This document shows positions 18,075 to 25,227 of a DNA stretch of 54,347 nucleotides, one piece after another; within the stretch, counting starts at the first letter, position 1, and the number at the start of each line of letters is the position of its first letter. The stretch comes from Candidatus Nitrosocaldus sp. (lineage in GTDB: Archaea; Thermoproteota; Nitrososphaeria; Nitrososphaerales; Nitrosocaldaceae): assembly GCA_025054855.1 (NCBI GenBank), contig JANWZS010000012.1:1-54347 (forward strand), given 5' to 3'. The notes beneath the pieces were generated by a model. It was not told the origin of the DNA, did no database searches, and saw only the letters and a list, made by a program, of their open reading frames with translations. A program made the translations under genes and the position numbers.

Positions 18075-18989
18075 TCAATCTGGTGCATGTACGTACACCT
18101 GTGACCCTATCCTGATCGAGAGTAGTGCTGCATCTGCTACGCTCTCAGTCACAAGGGCATCCCTAGCAGTGATCCTTGGCTTATCCCTACCCTCAACCGC
18201 ATCTATGAAGTTGCTCAATGCAAGTGAGATGGGCTCAGCATCAATCCTTACGGTTACGGTATCCTCGCCCTCCACGCTCATCTCCTGCCTCACAAGGTCA
18301 CACCTCACGATACACCTCTCCATCACCATATCTATCCTCTTGAACGTCTTGGCCCTGGTTGAGGTTATGCATGCGATCCTCCTATCCCTGAATCCAAGCA
18401 GGATGGCAACTGCGCTACCATCCACACCATCGATAGCAGATACGAGATCTGGATAGGTGGAGAGTATGTGTAGCACAGAATCTACACCATCCACTGCAGT
18501 AGAATACATGAACTCTCTTGCATCTGAAGGGCCTCTATCGTAACCGTTATGGACCTCTAGCATGAGCATCCTGCCACACCTGCCATTGGAGATCAACTCT
18601 CTAGCCCTCCCGAGTATGGGGCTGAACCTATCGAGGTACCCTGGCATGAGTATGAGCCTGCTCCTCTCAGCCATAGCATAGATCTCCCTGCACTCCCTGA
18701 ACGAACTCCCCAATGGCCTAGCAACGAATACACCCCTCATCCCATGCTCCACCGCAGCAGATACCATGGCTAGGTGTGTATCTGCTGGTGTGGCAACCAC
18801 CAACCCATCTGGCCTAAGTGATTCAAGCATCTCATGGAGCAAGGTGTAGTGTGGTACTCCATATGCTGCTCCATACTCCCTTGCCTTCTGTGCATCTGGA
18901 TCATATATACCTGCTAGAGCACTCAATCTGCTCAGTACTCTAGCATACTCATAACCATCCTCTGCACCTACAACGCAGACCCTTACCAT
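18075..18989 (-). CDS. Gfo/Idh/MocA family oxidoreductase, atypical active site
   Basis: The 304-residue protein has an N-terminal Rossmann-like domain (VRVCVVGAEDGYEYARVL, then VVATPADTHLAMV) and a C-terminal alpha/beta domain, as in the Gfo/Idh/MocA sugar dehydrogenases. The conserved Glu-Lys-Pro is Ala90-Arg91-Pro92, so the usual catalytic Lys is absent, and the Gly-rich loop is also non-canonical. Either the protein has a changed reaction or it is a non-catalytic relative. It lies between ilvE (10 bp upstream, same strand) and the Trm112-like gene, and may share their transcript. Confidence 0.75.
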   Translation of the reverse strand: MVRVCVVGAEDGYEYARVLSRLSALAGIYDPDAQKAREYGAAYGVPHYTLLHEMLESLRPDGLVVATPADTHLAMVSAAVEHGMRGVFVARPLGSSFRECREIYAMAERSRLILMPGYLDRFSPILGRARELISNGRCGRMLMLEVHNGYDRGPSDAREFMYSTAVDGVDSVLHILSTYPDLVSAIDGVDGSAVAILLGFRDRRIACITSTRAKTFKRIDMVMERCIVRCDLVRQEMSVEGEDTVTVRIDAEPISLALSNFIDAVEGRDKPRITARDALVTESVADAALLSIRIGSQVYVHAPD

Positions 18990-18999
18990 GGATACGGTA

Positions 19000-19917
19000 T
19001 CACCAGACTGGAGTGAGCCAGTCCATGTATGCCTTGACCTCTGCCCTGACGGTCTTTGCGTACATCTCCCTTATGCTCCTTGTGACCCTGCCCTCGCTCC
19101 CATCACCTATGATGTGATCATCTATGCTCACCACGGGGGTTATCTCTGCTGCTGTACCAGTGAGGAATACCTCGTCGGCAACGTACAGTTCGCTCCTCGG
19201 CACATTCCTCTCCTCCACACGGTAACCCATATCCCTCGCTATCCTCATTGCGGTATCCCTGGTTATACCTTCAAGGACGCATGATGCGAGCGAGGGTGTA
19301 ACAAGCGTGCCATTCCTCACGATGAAGACGTTCTCCCCTGGCGCCTCGCTCACCATGCCACTGCTATCCAGGAGTATGGCCTCATCGTAACCTCTCCTCC
19401 TGCATTCCTGTGTTGCAAGGACTGAGTTGAGGTAGTTCGCACCAGCCTTTGCTAGCGGTGGTAATGAGAGGTCGTTTATCCTCCTCCATGATGAGATGCA
19501 TGCCCTTATACCCTTGGAGTTGAAGTACTGGTCGAACCTGAATGCAAGTATGGCTATGTGCGATGGAGAGTCCTCCCTAACGTACAGGTCTATGCCATGT
19601 AAACCAACGAATGCTATCGGCCTTATGTAGCAGGAGTCTCTGGCATTGTTCCTCCTGAGGAGTTCTACTACGCCATCCATCACATCCCTCACAGTGTGCT
19701 TGAGCGGGATGGAGTGTATGCCTGCTGACCTGAAGAGCCTCTTCACGTGATCCTCTAACCTGAATATGTAGAGGTTGCCCTTAGATGCATATGCCCTTAC
19801 ACCCTCTATGACGCTTGTACCGTAGTGGAGTGCATGTGTCATGAGCGGTACCTTAGCATTCTCATACTCTATGATCTTACCATCTAACCATACATAGGGG
19901 TACTCCTCCAGCCTCAT
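19000..19917 (-). CDS. ilvE: Branched-chain amino acid aminotransferase
   Basis: IlvE transfers amino groups between glutamate and the keto acids of valine, leucine and isoleucine using PLP. Signatures of fold-type IV aminotransferases are present: LMTHALHYGTSVIEGVRAY, the PLP lysine in PLAKAGANYLNSVLA, SEAPGENVFIV and EVFLTGTAAEITPV. Length (305) is normal. A TATA-like CTTTTATATCC is about 27 nt before the ATG, so this is the first gene of an apparent ilvE - Gfo/Idh - Trm112 transcript. Confidence 0.94.
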   Translation of the reverse strand: MRLEEYPYVWLDGKIIEYENAKVPLMTHALHYGTSVIEGVRAYASKGNLYIFRLEDHVKRLFRSAGIHSIPLKHTVRDVMDGVVELLRRNNARDSCYIRPIAFVGLHGIDLYVREDSPSHIAILAFRFDQYFNSKGIRACISSWRRINDLSLPPLAKAGANYLNSVLATQECRRRGYDEAILLDSSGMVSEAPGENVFIVRNGTLVTPSLASCVLEGITRDTAMRIARDMGYRVEERNVPRSELYVADEVFLTGTAAEITPVVSIDDHIIGDGSEGRVTRSIREMYAKTVRAEVKAYMDWLTPVW

Positions 19918-19976
19918 CGCTCCGCTCTACTGCACCTTCATGGATATAAAAGGATATTGAAACCAAGGGTGCTGAG

Positions 19977-19996
19977 GGATGGATGGATGGATGGAT
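19977..19996. repeat. GGAT simple repeat in the ilvE - tRNA-Gly gap
   Basis: Five tandem GGAT units. The surrounding non-coding stretch 19918-20181 shows nothing else apart from the ilvE promoter. Confidence 0.8.
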
Positions 19997-20181
19997 TGTC
20001 TGACCATGGGATTGTATGAATAGACAGTACATATCTAGCAACTAGATGAGCATCTCTGTATACGTAGCAGTATGATCCTAGGACCCACTCCAACATCACT
20101 TCTGCTTATGCTATGGTTGAGTCCTCACGCTAGTATACTAATCTGGTCATGCTAATACACATCAGATCCGATCATATATGG

Positions 20182-20256
20182 TGCGGTGGCCGGGATTTGA
20201 ACCCGGGTCAGCAGCGTGGCAGGCTGCTGTCCTAGACCATGCTAGACGACCACCGC
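20182..20256 (-). tRNA. tRNA-Gly (GCC)
   Basis: The minus strand folds as a full cloverleaf. The acceptor stem is GCGGTGG with CCACCGC and discriminator A. The anticodon stem GCAGC/GCTGC encloses the loop CTGCCAC, giving anticodon GCC. The T arm is CCGGG TTCAAAT CCCGG. No intron is present and CCA is not encoded. An AT-rich TATA-like element (TTATAAATAA) lies about 40 nt upstream. Confidence 0.96.
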
Positions 20257-20376
20257 AAGCGCAAGCAGGCTAACGTTACTGCAGATGTGTATGCTCTTTA
20301 TTTATAACTTTGCTGCTAGCAATCACAACTATACTATAAAGAGATAAATAGACTATCCTGGTGAGTCTTTACCCAT

Positions 20377-20634
20377 ATGAATAGGATAAGGAGGATAGCC
20401 ATGCAGTTGCTAGAGAGGTATGATGGTATGTTCACTGCAGACTTTGAGAGCAACAAGGAGTTGCTCGATAAGATAGCCGTATTCAGATCGAAGGAGTTGA
20501 GGAACGAGGTTGCAGGGTACATAACAAGGCATATAATGAGGAGGTCCCACGCAGGTCAACCCACTACAACAGATACTGCGAGCATGGGTGAGGATGTGGA
20601 GCAGGTCAAGGCTGAGAGCGCTGTAGAGGAGTGA
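20377..20634 (+). CDS. rps17e: Ribosomal protein S17e
   Basis: The 85-residue protein matches the archaeal/eukaryotic S17e family of the small ribosomal subunit. It starts RIRRIAMQLLERYDGMFTADF and has the signature LRNEVAGYITRHIMRR. The C-terminal 25 residues are an acidic, low-complexity tail not needed for the fold. The initial MNRIRR matches the short thaumarchaeal N-terminus. It has its own AT-rich promoter region next to tRNA-Gly. Confidence 0.88.
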   Translation: MNRIRRIAMQLLERYDGMFTADFESNKELLDKIAVFRSKELRNEVAGYITRHIMRRSHAGQPTTTDTASMGEDVEQVKAESAVEE

Positions 20635-20682
20635 TGTTAGTTAGTATGGCATGGATGGGTGATAGTAGGCTCATGATTGGGC

Positions 20683-20979
20683 ATGGTAAGGGTTAGACTA
20701 AGACTGCTCGGAGGGGTTAAGAGGGTATTCGGGAAGGAGGCTATGGATGTGGAGGTTGATGGAGAGTTGATCCGCCTCAGGGACCTGCTTGCACATCTGG
20801 CATCCATGAGCAGTGATGCCCATGGCATAATGAACCCGAGCAACCTCATAATCGTTATAAACGGAAGGGAGGCATCGCTCCTAGGAGGGCTTGATGCAGT
20901 GATCAACGATGGGGATCGGGTTAGCATACTAACTGTTGTGCATGGGGGTTGCCTGCGCTATGATGGTGAAGTTGAGTAA
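20683..20979 (+). CDS. MoaD/ThiS/SAMP-like ubiquitin-fold protein with tail after Gly-Gly
   Basis: The 98-residue product has the beta-grasp pattern of sulfur-carrier and ubiquitin-like modifiers: VRVRLRLLGGVKRVF, LRDLLAHLA, LIIVINGREASLLGGLD and DGDRVSILTVVHGG. The active form of such proteins ends in Gly-Gly. Here nine more residues (CLRYDGEVE) follow, so maturation by a protease would be needed, as for ubiquitin precursors. It could be a molybdopterin-synthase small subunit or a protein modifier; neighbours do not decide. ATG 20683 is preferred to TTG 20677. Its 3' end overlaps cgi121. Confidence 0.72.
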   Translation: MVRVRLRLLGGVKRVFGKEAMDVEVDGELIRLRDLLAHLASMSSDAHGIMNPSNLIIVINGREASLLGGLDAVINDGDRVSILTVVHGGCLRYDGEVE

Positions 20980-21646
20980 CGATGGGCGCATATATCATGC
21001 TATGCTCCTCTACATGGATGTCTCGCTGGATGATCCAGAGGAGTTCGTGAGGAGTGTCAGGAGTGTTGCTGAGGGACTGCACAGGAGAACGATGGTGCAG
21101 ATGGTGGATGCGCATAGCATCGCTGGAGTGGAGCATCTCCTGGAGATCCTTACCCAATCACTTGAGGCTGAGAGGAGATCATGCATGCTAGCAAGGATGG
21201 TTGAGGTGGATATGATGCTGAGACTTGCATGTACTAGGCAGATATCAGAGGCCATAGAGAGGGTTGGGTTGAAGAGCGGTAGCAGGAGGGCTGCGCTTGT
21301 AGCGGTAGTGTATGACGATGATGATGGTGGTGGTAGTGGTTATGGTAGAGGAGGGCTGGATGATGCTGTTGATGTTGGTGGTAATGTTGATAGGGATGGA
21401 GGTAGGAAGAGTGGTGAGCGAGAGATGGATCACCAGAGCATCCTCTTGATACTCAGAGATAGGTTGAAGGAGGTTGATGGGGTGATCAGGGTGTTGGATG
21501 GCGATGATGGGGTCAATACAGGAGATGACCTGTATGAACGTATAGCACACATCCATGGACTGAGTGAGCAGGAACTGGACTCATGCATAAGTAGCAACAG
21601 GCTCGTGAGCATACTGGCAGAGAGGGCCAACATACTACACAGGTGA
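20960..21646 (+). CDS. cgi121: KEOPS complex subunit Cgi121
   Basis: Cgi121 is the regulatory subunit of KEOPS, which makes the t6A modification at tRNA position 37. The core matches the family: MVQMVDAHSIAGVEHLLE, a helix with ARMVEVDMMLRLACTRQISE, the AIERVGLKSGS segment that docks on Bud32, and AALVAVV. After this a 45-residue insert rich in Asp and Gly (about residues 117-155) interrupts the fold before the C-terminal helical part. The start is uncertain (ATG 20942, 20960 or 20963); all overlap the upstream ubiquitin-like gene. The Sua5 gene nearby (22307-22915) supplies the substrate of KEOPS. Confidence 0.78.
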   Translation: MMVKLSNDGRIYHAMLLYMDVSLDDPEEFVRSVRSVAEGLHRRTMVQMVDAHSIAGVEHLLEILTQSLEAERRSCMLARMVEVDMMLRLACTRQISEAIERVGLKSGSRRAALVAVVYDDDDGGGSGYGRGGLDDAVDVGGNVDRDGGRKSGEREMDHQSILLILRDRLKEVDGVIRVLDGDDGVNTGDDLYERIAHIHGLSEQELDSCISSNRLVSILAERANILHR

Positions 21647-21651
21647 GCGAG

Positions 21652-22221
21652 TCAGATTGAACGCTTCAACTTGATGCTGCTGAATAGATCATCATCCTTG
21701 AGTACCGCAACCCCCGTAACCTGACCGACCACCTCTACAAGCACCAACCAGTCATAGTTCACCAAATCCACTCGCCTGTCTATCCTTGATGCAACCGCCC
21801 TTATGATCTCCATGCTGTGTATGGTATGCATCCTCTTCTCAACAGTTATCCTGAAGCTCTCATCCTTGGATATCTTCTTGGATGCCAACTCACTGCACGC
21901 ATCGCTTATCTCCTCTAGGCTTGTGTTGACAACCTTCTCTATCGGTATGAGTCTGAGCACGTACCTGACCCTCCACGGCTCCTCCCTGACCAGATCCCTG
22001 AACGATCTGATTACGCTGAATGGATCTATGCTCGATCTACAGGCAAGTAGGCCCGAGATCCCTGTATACCATACATCCATCATGGCATCAGATACTCCAT
22101 GGCTATCACCATACAACTCGTTCATCACTGCCATGACCTCATCCCTAGCGCTCCTCTCCTCATGCCTGTACGTTGTAAGCAGCATATTAAAGTCAGATCT
22201 CATGCCGAATCTACCATCCAT
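21652..22221 (-). CDS. THUMP-domain protein, Tan1-like tRNA acetylation factor
   Basis: The 189-residue protein has a pattern typical of the archaeal THUMP/Tan1 family: an N-terminal LLTTYRHEERSARDEVMAVM, then RYVLRLIPIEKVV, SFRITVEKRMHTIHSMEII, and the terminal VEVVGQVTGVAVLKDDDLFS. THUMP domains bind the acceptor region of tRNA, and Tan1 assists N4-acetylcytidine formation. It is convergent with cgi121, with only 5 bp between the stop codons. Confidence 0.8.
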   Translation of the reverse strand: MDGRFGMRSDFNMLLTTYRHEERSARDEVMAVMNELYGDSHGVSDAMMDVWYTGISGLLACRSSIDPFSVIRSFRDLVREEPWRVRYVLRLIPIEKVVNTSLEEISDACSELASKKISKDESFRITVEKRMHTIHSMEIIRAVASRIDRRVDLVNYDWLVLVEVVGQVTGVAVLKDDDLFSSIKLKRSI

Positions 22222-22306
22222 AATCTAGTGGCACTCATCTTCTTCCTCCCATCATCCATCCATTACATCACATCCATCAATCCCCATACACCCGTGTTGC
22301 ATCCAC

Positions 22307-22915
22307 TCAGTGATGCATAAGGCACCTCTCGATCTCCTCCCTTGCTATAGCCCCTTCCCTTATAACCTTACCCTCATCCACATCGTATACAGTTGATGCC
22401 CTACCTATCTGTGCTGCTCCACAGTCGAGCACCGCATCCAGCCCCTTTAACATGGATATGACCTGCCCTGCATCTATTGCTGGGCTGACCCCAGACGGGT
22501 TGGCACTGGTACCAACCAGCACACCACCGCACAGGCTTATCAGCCTCCTTGCGTGATCGTGTCTAGGTACCCTGACCCCAACCTTACCATCCTTGATGAT
22601 CTTGCCTGATATCCTGACGTCCTTCAGCCTGGCAACTATGGTCAATGCACCAGGCCAGAAGTGCCCAGCAAGCCTCAACGCCCTCTCATCCATGTATGCT
22701 ATCCTCACTGCATCCTCAACGCTAGAGCAGAGCAGTGGCATGGCCTTGCCCTCCTCCCTACCCTTTATCCTGAATACCTTCTCCACGGCATCATCGTTGT
22801 ATGGATCGCATCCAAGGCCATACACTGTATCTGTAGGATACGCTACCACTCCTCCATCCCTCACCACTGCAGCAGCCCTCGCTATACCCTGCTCATCGCA
22901 CCGTAGTATCAGCAT
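22307..22915 (-). CDS. sua5: Threonylcarbamoyl-AMP synthase (Sua5/YrdC)
   Basis: The enzyme makes threonylcarbamoyl-AMP from threonine, bicarbonate and ATP, which KEOPS then transfers to tRNA. The YrdC signatures are VAYPTDTVYGLGCD, a KGREEGKAMPLL loop, FWPGALTIV, VGVRVPRH and LVGTSANPSG. From ATG 22915 the protein has 202 residues and consists of the catalytic domain only; the Sua5 C-terminal domain is missing, as in YrdC-type proteins. The open frame extends upstream to 23089, but that part is antisense to a small acidic gene and gives an implausible Leu-rich peptide. Confidence 0.93.
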   Translation of the reverse strand: MLILRCDEQGIARAAAVVRDGGVVAYPTDTVYGLGCDPYNDDAVEKVFRIKGREEGKAMPLLCSSVEDAVRIAYMDERALRLAGHFWPGALTIVARLKDVRISGKIIKDGKVGVRVPRHDHARRLISLCGGVLVGTSANPSGVSPAIDAGQVISMLKGLDAVLDCGAAQIGRASTVYDVDEGKVIREGAIAREEIERCLMHH

Positions 22916-22953
22916 GCAATCTCTAACCAACAAAATACTTATTAATAGATTGC
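22916..22953. promoter_or_regulatory. Inverted repeat in the shared sua5 / acidic-protein promoter
   Basis: GCAATCT (22916-22922) and AGATTGC (22947-22953) form a 7-bp inverted repeat. They enclose an AT-rich core (AAAATACTTATTAATA) that can hold TATA boxes for both directions. The left arm touches the sua5 start codon. This looks like an operator or the mirror-symmetric edges of a divergent promoter. Confidence 0.45.
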
Positions 22954-22969
22954 TTGCTGGTAAAGAGTC

Positions 22970-23080
22970 ATGTTGGAAGAGGAGGAGATGGAAGAAGAGG
23001 AGGAGTTCGAGGAGGATTTTGAGGAGGATTTTGAGGAGGAGGATTACGAGTACGAGGAAGAGGGAGAGGAAGAGTACTGA
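22970..23080 (+). CDS. Very small, extremely acidic protein (36 residues)
   Basis: The product consists almost only of Glu, Asp, Phe and Tyr: it opens MLEEEEMEEEEEFEED, then repeats FEED and ends in EEEY. There is no basic residue. A TATA-like element (ACTTATTAATA) is about 32 nt upstream of the ATG, and the frame is complete. Such composition suggests a disordered nucleic-acid mimic or a binding tail for a basic partner, but this is inference. The high GAGGA repetition means that a non-coding explanation cannot be fully excluded. Confidence 0.6.
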   Translation: MLEEEEMEEEEEFEEDFEEDFEEEDYEYEEEGEEEY

Positions 23081-23175
23081 TCTGGTCACTATTTTTATAT
23101 TTACAGCACTTCAATATGCTGACTGATATAATGCAGGGCGACATGACACTAACACCATTGTAGGCAACCGATATG

Positions 23176-23787
23176 TTATGCGTTGACCCTCACCATACTC
23201 CTGATGAGCATGTATATGGTCAGGAGTATGAGCGATATGCCAGAGACCTTGAGGAGATCTGCCAAGTATGTGTAGAGCGCACTGTAGAATATCATCCCGT
23301 ACCAGTCCATGAACTCTGCTACGGCCATAAGGCCTATGCCCGATGCTATCATCAGCGAACCTGCCCTCCTACCTGCCAGTGAGATGACCATGCACTGCGT
23401 TGAGCCATAAACTATGAGCATGAAGGCTATGGCCTTGGTTACGTACTCGAGCGAGTTGCCAGAGATCGTGAAGAAGGGGTAGATGAGGAATGTCAGCAGG
23501 GTCAGCAGTGGTACCATGTACTTGAACCCCTTCTGCACGCTGTATGCTAGCGCAATGAACGCATAGCCTACAGCACTTAACGTGGTCGATAGCATGCTGT
23601 AGGAGCCATCGATGTAGGGGTCAACGGTATCTACCATGAAGCCCAGGCCTATGGATACGAATGCTACGGTTAGCCTTAGCATCGTAGGGCTTCTGGTTAT
23701 CGTATAGCCCCTGTATGTTAACCAGCCTATGGATAGGCCTAGGAGCATCCCTAGGATATGGATCGAGATCTCTGCTACTATAACCAT
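23176..23787 (-). CDS. Polytopic membrane protein, seven-helix type, unknown function
   Basis: The 203-residue protein has about seven hydrophobic helices with short loops, starting directly at the N-terminus (MVIVAEISIHILGMLLGLSIG). Polar features within helices include VDTVDPY, EFMDWYG and a basic loop after helix 1 (YRGYTITRSP). The layout resembles small archaeal integral membrane proteins with histidine-kinase-sensor-like seven-helix folds, but no catalytic signature is seen. It is monocistronic. Confidence 0.72.
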   Translation of the reverse strand: MVIVAEISIHILGMLLGLSIGWLTYRGYTITRSPTMLRLTVAFVSIGLGFMVDTVDPYIDGSYSMLSTTLSAVGYAFIALAYSVQKGFKYMVPLLTLLTFLIYPFFTISGNSLEYVTKAIAFMLIVYGSTQCMVISLAGRRAGSLMIASGIGLMAVAEFMDWYGMIFYSALYTYLADLLKVSGISLILLTIYMLIRSMVRVNA

Positions 23788-23892
23788 CCAGCAGCACCAC
23801 CCTCCTCATCCATCCACTTATCCATACATCCATTCATCTATCCATACCTGATCATTGCTAGCGATACATCATTCATCCTGTGCTTGCTGCTG

Positions 23893-24060
23893 TTACAACT
23901 TGTAGTCGTTGAGTACATCCCTGTACCTTGGATCCGTATAGGCTAGGATCTTAACGTACTCGCCATAAGTTACGTCGAGCATGCACTTATCACACCTCAC
24001 ACGGGAGAAGTTGTTCTCCAGCACCGCTATCGAACCACACCTGGGGCATTTAACATGCAT
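23893..24060 (-). CDS. Small zinc-ribbon protein (55 residues)
   Basis: The protein starts MHVKCPRCGS and has a second pair in VRCDKCMLD, giving two CxxC knuckles 15 residues apart that should bind one zinc ion. The rest is a short amphipathic tail with YTDPRYRDVLNDY. The family is unknown; such single ribbons often contact RNA, DNA or RNA polymerase. The gene is complete with TAA stop. Confidence 0.65.
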   Translation of the reverse strand: MHVKCPRCGSIAVLENNFSRVRCDKCMLDVTYGEYVKILAYTDPRYRDVLNDYKL

Positions 24061-24207
24061 ATGTTAGAATATGTAAGGAAACTAATAACGGTTTTGGCGG
24101 AGTGCTATGCTAAATCAACTATATGGATGGTGAGCATCTGCGTAGTATGGTAGGGTGCAGATTCCTGAGGTAACAATATATAATAATCATGGGTATCAAG
24201 CCTTGAT

Positions 24208-24477
24208 ATGGTAAGGTGTGTCAAGTGTGGTACCGAGATAGATGAGAGTATAGAGAGGAATGCTAGGGCAAAGAGCTACGGTAGTTGCAGCAACTGCTGG
24301 AATGAGTGGACGAAGTACAGCATAATGGTGATAAACGATCTGAGGCTGGATATGTCTATACCAGAGCACAGGCAGATGCTCAAGAGGTATGAGAGGATAT
24401 TCTTTGGGCTGGAGCAGATAGGGCAGGGGATGAGGGATGTGAGCAAGGAGGACGAGAGGGTTCCAGATAAGAAGTGA
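24208..24477 (+). CDS. Zinc-ribbon plus YggX-like helical protein
   Basis: The 89-residue protein begins with MVRCVKCGTEID and a second CSNCWNEW, forming a CxxC...CxxC ribbon. The following part, WTKYSIMVINDLRLDMSIPEHRQML, resembles the Fe(II)-trafficking/oxidative-damage protein YggX in its conserved Trp, Asn-Asp/Glu, Leu and His-Arg positions. A role in iron-sulfur protection is therefore possible but not proven. The ATG is preceded by an AT-rich TATA-like stretch (ATATATAATAAT) about 30 nt upstream. The non-coding gap downstream (24478-24665) holds only a short TAG repeat. Confidence 0.6.
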   Translation: MVRCVKCGTEIDESIERNARAKSYGSCSNCWNEWTKYSIMVINDLRLDMSIPEHRQMLKRYERIFFGLEQIGQGMRDVSKEDERVPDKK

Positions 24478-24665
24478 TCTGGAGAACAGATCATACATGC
24501 TAACTGATACCCACCATGGAAAGCAAGTAGTAGCATTGGCATGACAGTAACAGTAGTAGTAGTAGCGATGATATGATATTACAGATGGTGGCCAGGATTA
24601 CTATGACTGTGCATATAAATGGTTGTATGTGTATATAATGTGATTGGCCTGATCTGCATAGATGC

Positions 24666-25172
24666 TCATACCAGACCTATGCTCCTCCGAACAGCCTCTG
24701 GGATGCTCCTAATCAAGGTACCTCTACTCTCCCCATCCATGCTCTGGAGCACACGCTTTATACTTGCTATGGTTGCGCTCCTTGTACCATCATCGAGGGA
24801 GTTGAGTACATCCAGTAGCGGGGCAAAGTCTATCCTTGCAACCCTACCTGTATCACCTGCCATGACCCTTGCGTATATGCTGAACATGGCGTCCCTCTTC
24901 TCATCACCAAACTCGTGGAGCAGTTCGAGCCATGTCTTGAACAGCCTTGCTACAGTGCCCATCTCCATACCGGGGAGCGCATCCACCACACTCCTTATCA
25001 CCTCCACCCTATCCCCATCCTCCATAGTGAAGAACTCGTTCAGCCTGTTCCTCATCATAGGCTTCCTGAGGAACTCTGGGAGCCCAGCGAGTATGTATAT
25101 TATGTTACCAGCGTAGTTTGGATTACCCTTGTTGGTACTCTCCCTATCAGAACCAGCACCAGCAGCATCCAT
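24666..25172 (-). CDS. Helical protein of unknown function
   Basis: The 168-residue protein is predicted to be soluble and all-helical, with a disordered Gly/Ser/Asn N-terminus of about 20 residues. Repeating units of about 30-35 residues, each with a hydrophobic LL...L/IRSVVDAL-like helix, suggest a small HEAT-like or antitoxin-like bundle. It is divergent from the DUF373 gene with 55 bp between starts. I do not recognise the family. Confidence 0.6.
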   Translation of the reverse strand: MDAAGAGSDRESTNKGNPNYAGNIIYILAGLPEFLRKPMMRNRLNEFFTMEDGDRVEVIRSVVDALPGMEMGTVARLFKTWLELLHEFGDEKRDAMFSIYARVMAGDTGRVARIDFAPLLDVLNSLDDGTRSATIASIKRVLQSMDGESRGTLIRSIPEAVRRSIGLV

Positions 25173-25227
25173 CTCTCATACTATACCCCTATAAGGTTAT
25201 ATCTCTTTTCTCTTCACAGTATAGCAG

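Noticed and set aside
22916-23089. N-terminal extension of Sua5 with a Leu-rich, membrane-like segment
   Set aside because: It is the antisense of the acidic GAGGA-rich ORF and lies upstream of the normal YrdC start at 22915.
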